Assembly: GCF_000003815.2 (NCBI RefSeq) | Contig: NC_049985.1 | Span: forward strand, 25,579,597-25,643,596 | DNA: 64,000 nucleotides | From: Branchiostoma floridae | Lineage: Eukaryota; Chordata; Leptocardii; Amphioxiformes; Branchiostomatidae | Direction: 5' to 3' | In this document: one piece after another, positions 44,371 through 54,555 of the stretch | Numbering within the stretch: position 1 is the first letter of the stretch | How the letters are laid out: each line of letters begins with the position of its first letter | Position numbers and translations under genes: made by a program | Notes under the pieces: model-generated | What the model saw: only the letters and a program-made list of their open reading frames with translations | What the model was told of the DNA's origin: nothing | Database searches by the model: none

Positions 44371-45224
44371 ATCTTGATGAAATGCCACATGCCCCTATGT
44401 CAATGACATCTATCGTTTTTGTCAGAGTATAATTGGGGGGGGGGGGCGATTCTCTTGGGAGCATGTTGAAGAATTTATACTTGGGAGCATGTTGGCCCTA
44501 AAGTTGAGGAGTTTACCTGTGTAGGCCCTTGAAAAATATAATTACCCTCCGATTTTTCTGTTTTGTAGTTACCTGACTACTGGTTGTTTGTTTATTTGTT
44601 TATAACGAACGTGCTCATTGCACTAAGTTTTAGAGTCTGGAATGCCATCTGTCCTCTGTAATTCAGAAACATTATGATTGAGACAAGCTCGAATCACTAA
44701 GACTAAGAGTGAGAACTAACCAACCCATATAAAAACATCGATCCCATAGCTCCGCCCACTCAAGTAGGCACTCTCTCATTGGTTGAACCGCTAATTACCA
44801 CGCTGTCATTGGTTGTACTGCTAATTGTGTTGGACAGCCTGCAGCTGGATCAGTCTATGCCAGTGCACCCTGTGAGCTTCAGGTGGGCAATAACACTCGT
44901 GAGTGAGTGAGATGATAGGTTGTTTATCCTGACCATACCAGTCCTCTCACTGGTCAAGCCACTTGAAGTTTGGTGGCCACGCCTCTAAGTCAGAAGAAAT
45001 GGGAACGCCCTAAATCCAGTTGACTCATGCTAACAAGGGGTGTACAGAAAGTGCAAAATGGAACAGAAATGGAATGTACAGAAAGTACCAAATGTGAAGC
45101 AAACCAAATATAAGGTAATATAAAAGATTGTAACATAAAACGGTACTGAAGAACACACAGAAGTGGGCGGTTCATGGACATGACGTGTTAATATTTAGAA
45201 AATAATGGGATGCTAGCTAGTGTT
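44371..45224. other. Intergenic, no coding recognised
   Basis: A G-run lies at 44434-44447. A GAACAGAAATGGAATGTACA segment near 45061 resembles the inverse of text near 14640-14710. Confidence 0.4.
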
Positions 45225-45345
45225 ACCAAAATGAAAACAGAACTGCAGTGGATTACAGTTGAAGATAGAAGGAAAATGCACAGGCCTTACATGATGTACA
45301 AAATAACCAATAAAGTGGTGGACGTACCGACTGATAAGTAACGTT
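45225..45345 (+). pseudogene. LINE RT C-terminal fragment (16.4-kb family)
   Basis: The frame reads LQWITVEDRRKMHRPYMMYK, then ITNKVVDVPTDK and a stop, matching the start of the fragment at 16414. It is cut short just before the element at 45354-45604. Confidence 0.75.
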
Positions 45346-45353
45346 ATAAAAGT

Positions 45354-45604
45354 GGTATCTCACTGCACTTGAGGCACCGGTGCGGCACTGCGGGGTTTGT
45401 CCACTGAGGCACTGACTTGTTATTTTTGCCGATTTTCTATAATTAAGTTATTGCGTAATACGTAAAACTATGACTTAGAAGACAAAAAAATACACAAAAC
45501 GTAAGAATTTGTTCTTTATCTTTGAAATTCGGTCTTTATCTCTGAAATTCGTAATCTTCGAAATCTATAGTGCCGCACCGGTGCCCCAAATGCAGTGAGA
45601 TACC
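45354..45604. mobile_element. Inverted-repeat element with GGTATCTCACTGCA ends (family 5)
   Basis: Left end GGTATCTCACTGCACTTGAG then GCACCGGTGCGGCACT; right end AGTGCCGCACCGGTGCCCCA then TGCAGTGAGATACC. The interior TGACTTAGAAGACAAAAAAA and CACAAAACGTAAGAAT words are shared with families near 7230, 7830 and 57100. Confidence 0.87.
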
Positions 45605-45934
45605 GCCGTAGCGTTACTACTCAGTATTCTGAATCAGTCTCCATAAATGACCCAGTACAAGCTCTTGAGGAGTGTCCCAATCAGCCTCAGACAGGGAAAG
45701 ATTGTATAACGCGGGCTAACAGACAGCGGTGCCAAAATAACTGGCTTACGTAACCCAGGCCTGTCAGAATCCCGCCAAAATAAAATTCTGATCAAACCCG
45801 ATAACAGCAAGGTGGTAAGACCCTATCTGATTAAGGTAGAGAGGTGTAGTTGATCAATCTACCGTATGAATCAACGTGTCTTCCAAGTTTTGGTTGTCTC
45901 AAAGTAAAGTGCCTACATGTATAGGGGTATCACT
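45605..45934. other. Intergenic spacer
   Basis: Nothing recognised. Confidence 0.35.
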
Positions 45935-46091
45935 GGAGCACAGTGGATGTCACTTGAAAAAGAAAAATGTCAAGACTATGCATGCTGTACGAAATGGTGG
46001 ACGTCCCAACAACTAAATATCTAGTACCAGCTCAGAAAAATGATAGTAATGCCTTCAAGTGCCCGAGTTGTCAACCTAGGATTGATATATT
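45935..46091 (+). pseudogene. LINE RT C-terminal fragment (16.4-kb family), frameshifted
   Basis: CAGTGGATGTCACTTGAAAA and the following GGTGGACGTCCCAACAACTA, CTAGTACCAGCTCAGAAAAA and AGTGCCCGAGTTGTCAACC correspond block by block to 16417-16560, with deletions and frame changes. It ends abruptly where a family 3 MITE half begins at 46092. Confidence 0.72.
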
Positions 46092-46205
46092 AGTACGAGT
46101 TCGTACGGAGGCGGTACTTACCACTTACGGATCCCAAAAGATTGCCCACGTTTTGGCACGTAGACAGCACGCTATTAGCACGTACGGCGGGTTGTGCCCT
46201 TAGCT
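46092..46205. mobile_element. GC-rich MITE (family 3), half copy
   Basis: Begins inside the element at GTACGAGTTCGTACGGAGGC and runs to the terminus GGCGGGTTGTGCCCTTAGCT. The other end is missing. Confidence 0.82.
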
Positions 46206-46993
46206 TTAGGTGCGTCAGGTTATTCAGTATACTCCAGTTTATAATTTTGTTGAAAGGACCCAAGCTCTTAATGCAGATAATGATACCACTGCTAGAAGAT
46301 TAACCTAGGGCAGGGGTATTAGACGAGTTTTATCCTCAGATCAGATCTTTCTTGGAACCGTCAATAGTTTCTGGCGAAATCCGTTTCTTTCCCTCCTTTA
46401 CATCAGTAACGTCGTTACGTAAGTAAGCCATTTAGATGTAAAACTGCAGCTCTCGTCTACTTTAAATGTCAATAAAGTTTACTGCAACCAGTAGATATAG
46501 GAAGGGAATCCCCATCAAATATTTTGACAAATCTTCAAAGAATTTATGATATGAGGAACTTGACCCACACGTCCGATCGCAAATCAACCTTGTTTTTTTC
46601 GCAATTTACCTAATAGTTTTCAAAAAGACATTGGATGGAAAGTCATGACTGCAATGACTTGAAATTTGGAAGATATTGATGAAAGGCTTTATACTATGAA
46701 TTTGTGTCGCGAAATTTGAGCTGTGCCCGTTATTTCTTGGTGAGGCCCAGAACGTATTGACCACTTTTTGTATGTACAGTAACTACAGTTAATATCTAAG
46801 CGATACAATGGTATTACGTATGGTGCATTCAGACTGACACGTGCGACTGTAATATTTTCTTAGTAAGAAGACTTTCAAATAGCATTCGCCATTTTTCATC
46901 AGTTCAGAATAAGGTCACGTGACCTGGAAGTCAAAGGTCACACACCATCACGTGACACGAGAGAGTTGTCTATATACCACGGAACTCATGGGT
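46206..46993. other. Intergenic, nothing recognised
   Basis: No coding or repeat structure identified. Confidence 0.4.
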
Positions 46994-47114
46994 TACTGTA
47001 AATACAGATACTTTCGCGGTGGTTTGATGTTCATCGCGAATTTAAAACCACCACGAAAAGTTCTTTTTCCCACTCCCGCGAAATGCAATTCCCGCAAACT
47101 TAAATGCATTTACA
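46994..47114. mobile_element. TTCGCGG MITE (family 2), short copy
   Basis: Ends ACTGTAAATACAGATACTTT and ACTTAAATGCATTTACA. The interior is shorter than in the 200-bp copies (internal deletion). Confidence 0.82.
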
Positions 47115-47702
47115 TTTTACACTATTACGTTAGAGAAATCAGCATCAGTTATTCAGTAGATGGGATTCGCTGTCACTCCAAAGGGATCCTTGGTGTCCGG
47201 GGGATTAAAAACAAGAAAAATGTACAAAGAATCGACCATCCCCAGTTCTAAAGAGACACTGCATTTCAATTAAGCCAGAGCATTCAAACTAGATTACATA
47301 CACTGGTGCTGAAAAGGCTTTACATAGCCCGGGTTTTTCTAACAAAGACAGAAAATGTTGCGAGAAGATTACTTCTCTCCTGCAACAAAGACGTTTTCGT
47401 GTTTAGACCCTTGTATCAAATCCCCAGGGTTGGCTTGTCGTGACAGGCGTGTATCTTTCGCCACAGCTGTGATTGAAGGACTAAGGCCTAGTGAAAAATG
47501 TCTCTGTTTAACAGACCGACCCTAGAAATTTTTTATCTCATTTCGATAAACATTACAAAGACAGAAAAAACATGTAACAAAACGTGGATGGATACAGACA
47601 GAGAAGGACCTTTTATCTTACATGTTGTATGTTCGGAGTTTCAGTTGTAAAAGGAAATGTCGGATACTGGGTTTAATGTCTTAAGTAAAACGAATGTAAA
47701 GG
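47115..47702. other. Intergenic, nothing recognised
   Basis: No coding or repeat structure identified. Confidence 0.4.
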
Positions 47703-48238
47703 CTATATTTTGCTACCATTATACAAAAAGCAAAGCATGCTGGTTCTAGTACACAATATAATATAGTATTTTCGCTTAATGTCTTGCTTTGTCACGCTTT
47801 TCCACCGATATTTAAATTGTTGCCAAAATTCTACAGTATATCTACAATTCATAAAGTTCAACAAATGTTCTATGGTATGCTTTTCATCGCAATTGTTACA
47901 ACTGTCTTTCTCTACTAGTTTTGCCTCACTTAACCTACTGTTAGTCGGCAAAAAGTGGTGTACTCTTAAATCTTAAATTGAATGTATTGGAATTTAGTTT
48001 CTTTGGTAGTTCTGAATATAACATTTTTTTAACATTATCAAAAACATGCTGTCTTTTAAGTCTGCGAGGGACAGGAAAGGTTTGATCATTTGTTTGATGT
48101 AATTCGTAACATTCGCCTTGTATTTTACACCCCGTTAACGAATTATGTTTGAACAGTTTATGTAATAATGTGTAGGAAATATTGTACTTCTTTGTTTAGT
48201 TTATTGCTTGTGCTTGTACCATATTTGTATTACAATAT
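47703..48238 (-). pseudogene. LINE C-terminal region, minus strand
   Basis: The clearest part is an 82-codon minus-strand frame (47951-47703) reading LPTNSRLSEAKLVEKDSCNN, then CDEKHTIEHLLNFMNCRYTV and EFWQQFKYRW. The NSxL...CxxC...ETxxHL...C...FW pattern is the usual C-terminus of a group of non-LTR retrotransposon proteins. Further upstream on the minus strand (48190-47960) are short matching stretches with a stop (SELPKKLNSNTFNLRFKSTP). The 5' side is interrupted by the inverted-repeat element at 48239-48641. Confidence 0.72.
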
Positions 48239-48641
48239 GCAACCTCCTACACAGGGACATCCAACGGCGAAACCGCCTGTCTGGATGTACCCTGCTTTCT
48301 CAACCGTCACACTTAGTTAGTCCCAAAAGATGCCGTCNNNNNNNNNNNNNNNNNNNNNNNNNNNNNNNNNNNNNNNNNNNNNNNNNNNNNNNNNNNNNNN
48401 NNNNNNNNNNNNNNNNNNNNNNNNNNNNNNNNNNNNNCGCCCTGCTTATAAATTTTAAGGATGTTACCCTTATATACTTGAGACCCTTTTTGAAAACTGA
48501 AAGGCATATTTTTTGATTGGCTGACAGCTGTTTTTTTTGGGGGGGGGGGGGGCGTCCACAGGAACTAAGAGTGACGGTTGAGAAAGCAGGGTACATCCAG
48601 ACAGGCGGTTTGCCTGTTCGATGTCCCTGCATAAGAGGATG
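48239..48641. mobile_element. Inverted-repeat element, probable hAT-type, with gap inside
   Basis: Arms AGGGACATCCAACGGCGAAA through TCAACCGTCACACTTAG on the left, and the inverse from 48564 to 48633 on the right, run about 70 bp with few differences. TACAATAT flanks both sides (48231-48238, 48642-48649), an 8-bp duplication as made by hAT transposases. The middle is unknown (100 N) plus a G-run, so coding content cannot be judged. Confidence 0.82.
48338..48437. other. Assembly gap, 100 N
   Basis: Standard unknown-length gap inside a palindromic element. Confidence 0.99.
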
Positions 48642-48649
48642 TACAATAT

Positions 48650-49442
48650 AATGCTGATATTTTGTTTCTCAAACCCACCCGAGTATCCAATGTAGTCGTT
48701 TTAGTTCTATATTGTTAAACTTCATTTTGTAGGATAAGTTGTGCTAAAATCTAAAAAAGAAGATAGTCCTTACCCACAGACCGTATCTTTTGAGGATAGT
48801 TACTGAAAACACAACGTTATTTTAATAGGCTTAAGCTGTATTAGCATAAATTATTAGTCTGGGAGACTAGGGACAATTTACCCATTAGTTTTCTTGAAAA
48901 CAGCTGCAGAAAAGATTAGATGTACAGTATTAACGGAAGGTTTGGATTAAGAACACAAAAGTCATTTGAATCAAAGGATTTTAGGAGTTCTGTTTTCACC
49001 TGCACAGTGGAATTAGTCACCTGGAGGATAATGACATTACAATACGGATGGATAGACAAGATAAAAAAACAAGTAAGACATAGAAATCTACGGATTTTGG
49101 TAGTTTTGAGTATACCTGCACGGTGGAATTAGTCATTTATTGAAACTGTCGCGCTTTCGCCTTTCGTCGAATGATCCACGTGCACACGCTCAATAAAGGG
49201 ACAGACCCCAGTCTGTCCACTACAGTTGAGATCAGGCAAGCAGAGAGTGTACGTCTCATCTTATTCTCCCCTACGCTCGTATCGCACAAGACATATTCAT
49301 TACTCCTCCTGCGGCGTCGACATCAAAAGTCCCAGTGATGGCCTAAAGTTGTATGTTCCACCCACCACAATGTCATTGAAACCGGAAATAAAAAACGTCT
49401 AGCTGTGGAACGAATTACCTCCCATCCCATACCTACGTCACA
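48650..49442. other. Intergenic; loose 110-bp duplication
   Basis: A block with GTGGAATTAGTCA is present near 49007 and near 49127, each preceded by CACCTGCACA or TACCTGCACG, and by GGATTTT. Otherwise nothing. Confidence 0.4.
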
Positions 49443-49566
49443 TTAACGATTTTCCTCATGTGCGTGACAGACGGACAGAGAAATACCAATAGGTCATAAC
49501 ACGGTTAGATTTCGTAGTAGACACACCCATCTATATAGTTTATAGCCATATTCCTTACATCTAGAT
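49443..49566 (+). repeat. 120-bp direct repeat flanking a MITE, copy 1
   Basis: From TTAACGATTTTCCTCATGTG through GACAGACGGACAGAGAAATA to CATATTCCTTACATCTAGAT. It matches 49923-50046, with about ten differences. Confidence 0.93.
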
Positions 49567-49568
49567 AA

Positions 49569-49922
49569 AGCTAAAAAAAACACAACCCGCCATACGCGTA
49601 CAAATACGTGCTGTCTGCGTGCCAAAACGAGGGCAATCTTTTGGGATCCGTAAGTGGTAAGTAACGCCTCCGTACGAACTCGTAGGGAATCAGGCGGATT
49701 TTGGAGCACGCAGACACGCTGTAGAACTTAACGTGCAGGCAAAACTTTGTGTGCCATCGGGTTGCGGATTCACCCCTCGTATGTACCAGTACGGGCGACG
49801 CGCCTGCCCTGTACAGCCCGAACGTTTTCAGTAATACGTTGCGGACGTGCCCCCCCCCCCCAAAAAAAAAACGTACGGTACGGACAAATTGCACGTACCA
49901 TCAGCGGGTTGGGCCCTTAGCC
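49569..49922. mobile_element. GC-rich MITE (family 3), copy between direct repeats
   Basis: Left end AGCTAAAAAAAACACAACCC then GCCATACGCGTAC; right end GTACCATCAGCGGGTTGGGC then CCTTAG. Interior words as in copy 1, with a C-run and A-run near 49850-49870. Confidence 0.85.
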
Positions 49923-50046
49923 TTAACGATTTTCCTCATGTGCGTGACAGACGGACAGAGAAATACCAATAGGTCTTAATGAGGTTAGATTTCGTAGTAG
50001 ACACATCCATCTCCATAGTCTATAGCCATATTCCCCACATATAGAT
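49923..50046 (+). repeat. 120-bp direct repeat flanking a MITE, copy 2
   Basis: Second member of the pair starting at 49443. The offset is 480 bp, that is one repeat plus the MITE. Confidence 0.93.
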
Positions 50047-50284
50047 CGGAAGACGTATAGACCCCTCCTAAGAAAAGCCAGGTATATCCTCAAAGCCTAC
50101 GTGTGTGGGGAAAGCATGCCCGAAGAATCTTTGCTGATGGACACAAGAAAAGTTAGCACTTCCTTAATAGTTGTATCCTCAATATCAACTTGAGAGAAGT
50201 GCCACGTTGTCCATCAAATGAAAATTTGAAAAAGTTTTCTGTTGCAACACAAGTGCATTAAAACTGACAAAAATTGATTCTATC
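50047..50284. other. Spacer before the 50-52-kb array
   Basis: Nothing recognised. Confidence 0.35.
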
Positions 50285-52165
50285 TCGTCCAGAGAAAATC
50301 CACGGACAACCTTGCACCTCTCTGTAAGATACAGATGTAACACAAGGTTTGGACATAGACAATGAGGCTATGATCGCGTTACATCCTCCACTGACACTGT
50401 GGCCACGGCTGTTACCACGGACCGATACACAAACGTTATAGGCTCAATGGGTATGACTTATAGTGAGTTCAGGCGAACAGAGAATGGGGAAGGAAATAAA
50501 GTCGACTTTGTATCGTTAGAATTGCCGAACTGCGTTACGAATCAGGATTTGCACAAGCACACGTGTAGATGAGCATAAATTATCCCTGCCCTTAGTGCTG
50601 ATAGTTGGAGTGTGAGGCTCCAGGGTATCTGGCAAGGAATGACGCTTTTCCGAAATCCGTTACAGACACATCTATGGAAAGTACAGATATGGCACACAAA
50701 GTTGGAAGGTGAATTATAAGTTCGAAACTAAATGTACTACAACCGGTTCACTGGGGCCAAGGTTTTTACGGACCAAAGGGTATAGGCTCAATGGGTATAA
50801 CGCAAAGAGAGTTCAAGCGAACAGAGGACGTAGAATGGTTCAGAAAGGTTAAACTGCGTTACAAAGCAAGATTTGTACAAGCAAATGTGTATATCAGCAT
50901 AAACTGTTCCTGTTCTTAGTGCTGATAGTTGGAGTGTAAGACTTCGGGGTATCTGGCAAGGAAATACGCTTTTACCTCGTCCACAGAAAAACATGGACAT
51001 CGATCCATACACCTCTCTGTAGGATACAGATAGTGGTTAACAAAAAGCTGGGAAAATGACAATAACACCGACGACACCCTGCTATTGGGACTGAATAGTT
51101 AAACTGCGTTACGAAGCAAGGTTTGCACAAGCACATGTGTAGATCAGCATAAACTGTCCCTGTCCTTAGTACTGATCTTTGGAGTGTAAGGCTTCAGGGT
51201 ATCTGGCAAGGAAAGGCGCTTTTAACTCGTCAATAGAAATCCGTGAGCAGTTACAGATACATCTATGGAAAGTACAGATATGTCACACAAAGTTAGGAGT
51301 TGAACTATAAGGCCGAAAATGTGCTAAAATGGTTCACTGGCGCCAAGGTTTTTATTACGGACCAAACGGTGTAGGCTCAATGGGTATAACATAAAGAGAG
51401 TTCAAGCAAATAGAGGGCGTAGAATGATTCAGAATGGTTGAATTAAACTGAGTTACAAAGCAAGATTTACACAAGCAAATGTGCAGATCAGAATAAACTG
51501 TCCCGTCCTCAGTACTGATAGTTGGAGTATAAAGCTTCAGGGTATCTTGCATGACACTTTAAACTCCTCCAGAGAAATCCATGGACATCCATACACCTCT
51601 CTGTAAGATACAGACAGTGGTTATCATACAACTGGGAGAAGGACAATAACACGGACGTCATGCTACATCCCGCTTTTGAGACTGGGGTCAGAATAGTTAA
51701 ACTGCGTTACGNNNNNNNNNNNNNNNNNNNNNNNNNNNNNNNNNNNNNNNNNNNNNNNNNNNNNNNNNNNNNNNNNNNNNNNNNNNNNNNNNNNNNNNNN
51801 NNNNNNNNNNNTGGCAAGAGAAAGACACTTTTAACTCGTCCAGAGAAAAAACATGGACATTCAAACACCTCTCTGTAAGATACAGATAGTTGTTAACAAA
51901 CAGCTGGGAGAAGGACAATAACACCGACGTCATGCTACACCCCACTATTGAGACTGGGTTCAGAATGGGTAAACTGCGTGACGAAGCAAGATTTGCACAA
52001 GCACATGCGTGGATCATACAAACACCGCGAACCGGTCCTGTCCGTGGTACTGATAGTTGGAGTGTAAGGCTTCAGGGTATCTGGCAAGGAAAGACGCCTT
52101 TTACCTCGTCCAGAGAAAAACATGGACATTCATTCATACACGTCTCTGTACAACACAGATATGAT
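50285..52165 (+). repeat. Decayed long-unit tandem array (about 250-330 bp units)
   Basis: Six or so units, each with AACTGCGTTACGAAGCAAG-like sequence, then GATTTGCACAAGCACATGTG, CTGATAGTTGGAGTGTAAGG, CAGGGTATCTGGCAAGGAAA, CTCGTCCAGAGAAAAACATG, ACACCTCTCTGTAAGATACA and CTGGGAGAAGGACAATAACA. AACTGCGTTAC markers recur near 50850, 51103, 51450 and 51700. Divergence between units is high in places. A gap lies at 51712-51811, and a detached remnant lies at 52715-52830. No shared ORF survives in all units. Confidence 0.88.
51712..51811. other. Assembly gap, 100 N
   Basis: Unknown-length gap inside the tandem array, so the copy number is not reliable. Confidence 0.99.
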
Positions 52166-52174
52166 ACAAAGTTG

Positions 52175-52305
52175 GGCGGCGCGTGTGTGGCATAACTAAT
52201 AGAGTGTTAGGCTCAGAGCCGAGAGGTCCCGGATTCGATACTTTCCATGCCCCAATGTTGTGCCCTTTGGAAAGGCACTTAACACGGCTTTCCGTAACGT
52301 GGAGA
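52175..52305 (+). mobile_element. tRNA-derived SINE (family A), head and early body
   Basis: GTGTGGCATAACTAATAGAG (A-box-like), GGTCCCGGATTCGATAC (B-box-like) and GTTGTGCCCTTTGGAAAGGC follow the order of the copy at 532. It interrupts the end of the 50-52-kb array. Confidence 0.8.
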
Positions 52306-52479
52306 GATGTCCACTGATCCTCTCGGCTAATGTGTCTGAACAAAGTCCTTCCCGCGCCTGATGGCACATAGGGCGGCGCCCATCTCCGTTTCAGTAGCCC
52401 TTGGGCCACACAACGCAATCACTACAGCAGGGGGCTAGTCCACTGGTACTGGTGTGTGTTCAACTTTCATACTCTTTCC
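52306..52479. other. Spacer
   Basis: Nothing recognised. Confidence 0.35.
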
Positions 52480-52618
52480 CGAATGCTGAGTGCTAAGCAG
52501 AGAAAGAAGCATGTACCATTTTAAAAGTCTTTGGAATGACTCGGCCGGGACCGAACTCACGACCTACCGAATGCAAGGCGAACACTCTAACTACTAGGCT
52601 ATTGCATCGGTTATGTGC
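52480..52618 (-). mobile_element. tRNA-derived SINE (family C)
   Basis: Counterpart of the copy at 1-130, with the reverse B-box GGGACCGAACTCACGACC and the TAACTACTAGGCTATTGCA A-box side. The tRNA-like head is on the minus strand at the right end. Confidence 0.65.
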
Positions 52619-52714
52619 AATGTATCAAGGGTGTGCCCAAAACACACACGAATCTGATCATGTATGTGCTAATGTTTGCCGTCAAGAGTCGTAAAATGTT
52701 CCTTTTTTTGGCAG

Positions 52715-52830
52715 CCACACAATAACGCTGAAAGCGTGCTACACCATCTACTGACACCGGGGTCAGAATGGTTTAACTGTGTTACGGAACACGATTTGAA
52801 CAAACACAATGTGGATCTTATCGTGCCATG
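52715..52830 (+). repeat. Detached unit of the 50-52-kb array
   Basis: ACAATAACGCTGAAAGCGTG, then ACACCGGGGTCAGAATGGTT, then AACTGTGTTACGGAACACGA and TTGAACAAACACAATGTGGA follow the array unit order. Confidence 0.75.
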
Positions 52831-53199
52831 CTACAAGGCAATTAAAGGCAACCTAAGCAGTATTCGATCGTTAAAAGTGGAAGTAATCTGGATAAGGCAA
52901 GCTGTGTGATATTGGCATCTAATGCACCGTTTTATTTAGCACATTTACATCATTATTTCATAAATCAAGGCGTTAAAAACGTCACAGGAACAAGTCGCAC
53001 GAGGATTCCTGACCCAGGCCTAATTGTTTGGGGTTCCAATAATAAGGAATATCCTCATGCGATGTGTCTCTGGGCCGTTTTAACCGCTAATATGATGAAA
53101 TAATGATGTAAATGTGGGAATACAGTGCAGTAGATGTCAATCTTATACAGATTGCCTTATCCAAAATATTTCCATTTTTAACGCTGTAATATTGCTTAG
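52831..53199. other. Intergenic; small inverted segment
   Basis: GGCAACCTAAGCAGTATT near 52849 and its approximate inverse AATATTGCTTAGGTTGCCC near 53189 bracket a 350-bp stretch; AATATTTTGGATAAGGCAA is likewise matched by GGATAAGGCAAGCTGTG. This may be a decayed inverted-repeat element. No coding. Confidence 0.45.
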
Positions 53200-53460
53200 G
53201 TTGCCCTTAACAACAAACTACCATCCTACATGCGCCAGATGTTTGTGTGCTGCATAGACCAGAGTACACGGACAACCAGACAAAGCACAGGTTGTCATTT
53301 GGTTGTTCCAAAACCTAAACCCGAGACCTTCAGAAGATCGATAACCTACCGTGGACCCAATGTCTGGAACAACCTACCACAAGACACACGTACGGCTCCA
53401 AGTCTGATCGAGACTCTTGAAGTTAAAGAAATGACCAAAACGAACGGACACGGACTATGA
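53200..53460 (+). pseudogene. LINE C-terminal fragment
   Basis: An open frame reads NNKLPSYMRQMFVCCIDQST, then RTTRQSTGCHLVVPKPKPET, FRRSITYRGPNVWNNLP and TAPSLIETLEV, with a stop at 53458-53460. The LPxYM...TR-x(8,12)-VPKP...F..S..Y.GP..WN.LP order is the typical C-terminus of a CR1-like non-LTR element. The frame is intact over this stretch, but the polymerase is missing upstream. Confidence 0.78.
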
Positions 53461-53748
53461 ACCCTAAGCTTTCTCTCTACCATATGTTATTGTATACGTA
53501 ATGATATATATTAATAGATTTAATAGGACTGGATATAATCTGTATCTCTGTTATATTTCAACTGACCTTAACCTCCCTCATGACCTCAATAAAAAGCGGC
53601 CTGCAGGCCGACTTGAGCTTCTCATGAATTAATAAACAGAATATGGACACTGTAAAACTTGTACTGCAGTTGGTGATGATATTTGAATGGTTCTAGAATA
53701 CCTATCCTAAGATCGGATTGAGCTGGTAAAACTAAAGAAACAAAAATT
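53461..53748. other. Spacer
   Basis: AT-rich, possibly LINE 3' UTR. Nothing else seen. Confidence 0.35.
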
Positions 53749-53972
53749 TACTGTAAATGCAGAAAATTTCGCAGGGATTTAATTTCGCGGTAGCGGAAAA
53801 ACAAGGACTTTTCACGAACTTAAATTCATTTACAGTAATACTGTAAATGCATTTCAGTTCGCGGTAGCGGAAAAAGAAGGACTTTTCGCGGTGGTTTTAA
53901 GTTCGCGGTGAAGCGGCCACCGCGAAAACCGAGAACATTATACCGCCGCGAACGTTTCTGCATTTACAGTAA
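53749..53972. mobile_element. Two back-to-back TTCGCGG MITEs (family 2)
   Basis: The first copy (53749-53837) is short and ends AAATTCATTTACAGTA. One base later the second (53839-53972) starts ATACTGTAAATGCATTTCAG and ends CGTTTCTGCATTTACAGTA. Confidence 0.85.
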
Positions 53973-54300
53973 GTAGATAAACAGATAAACAATCAACGGC
54001 TGCTTCATGCCTGTGGAGCCCATAACAGCTAAGTTATTCCAATGGATACAGACATTTCTTATTGATGGTCGCAGTAAGTGCAAAGACATAGTGACTGATC
54101 TTACACCTAGACCCAAGAGTCGGTACTATTCATTTACCTGTTGGCGATTGCTCCCATCGGGTTGCTGTCAGCAAACTACACAGCCGCTATTTCAACACGC
54201 AAACTCGCCCCCAATCTTATCTCTCTCATTTATCTCTTTCTCCAAAGACGATCCCAGAACCAAAAGTAGTTTCATCACGTTGGTAGAATATAGGATATAG
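53973..54300. other. Intergenic; unrecognised ORF
   Basis: A 97-codon plus-strand frame at 54007-54300 has no recognised content. Confidence 0.3.
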
Positions 54301-54555
54301 GAGAATTCTTATTACACAACCAGCAGATACTTACATTGCTTACGTTTCGATGTCTCTCAGACACCTTCCGGGACGAGGGGGGATACAAGCTCAGCCACGT
54401 TTGGGATTGTTTTCTCACCGCAAAAGCGCCACCTACATCAGCTACATATAGCGATGAGAAGCAGAACTCCAGTTAGAAGCTCTGACGAAGGTGTCTGAGA
54501 GACATCAAAACGTAAGCAATGTAAGTACCTGCTGGTTGTGTAACAAGAATTCTTC
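54301..54555. mobile_element. Inverted-repeat element with 65-bp arms (family 10)
   Basis: Left arm GAGAATTCTTATTACACAAC through TTACATTGCTTACGTTTCGA and TGTCTCTCAGACACCTT; the right arm is the inverse through GGTTGTGTAACAAGAATTCT. A degraded relative lies near 61355-61440 (ACACAACCAGTAACATCCCA). Confidence 0.88.
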
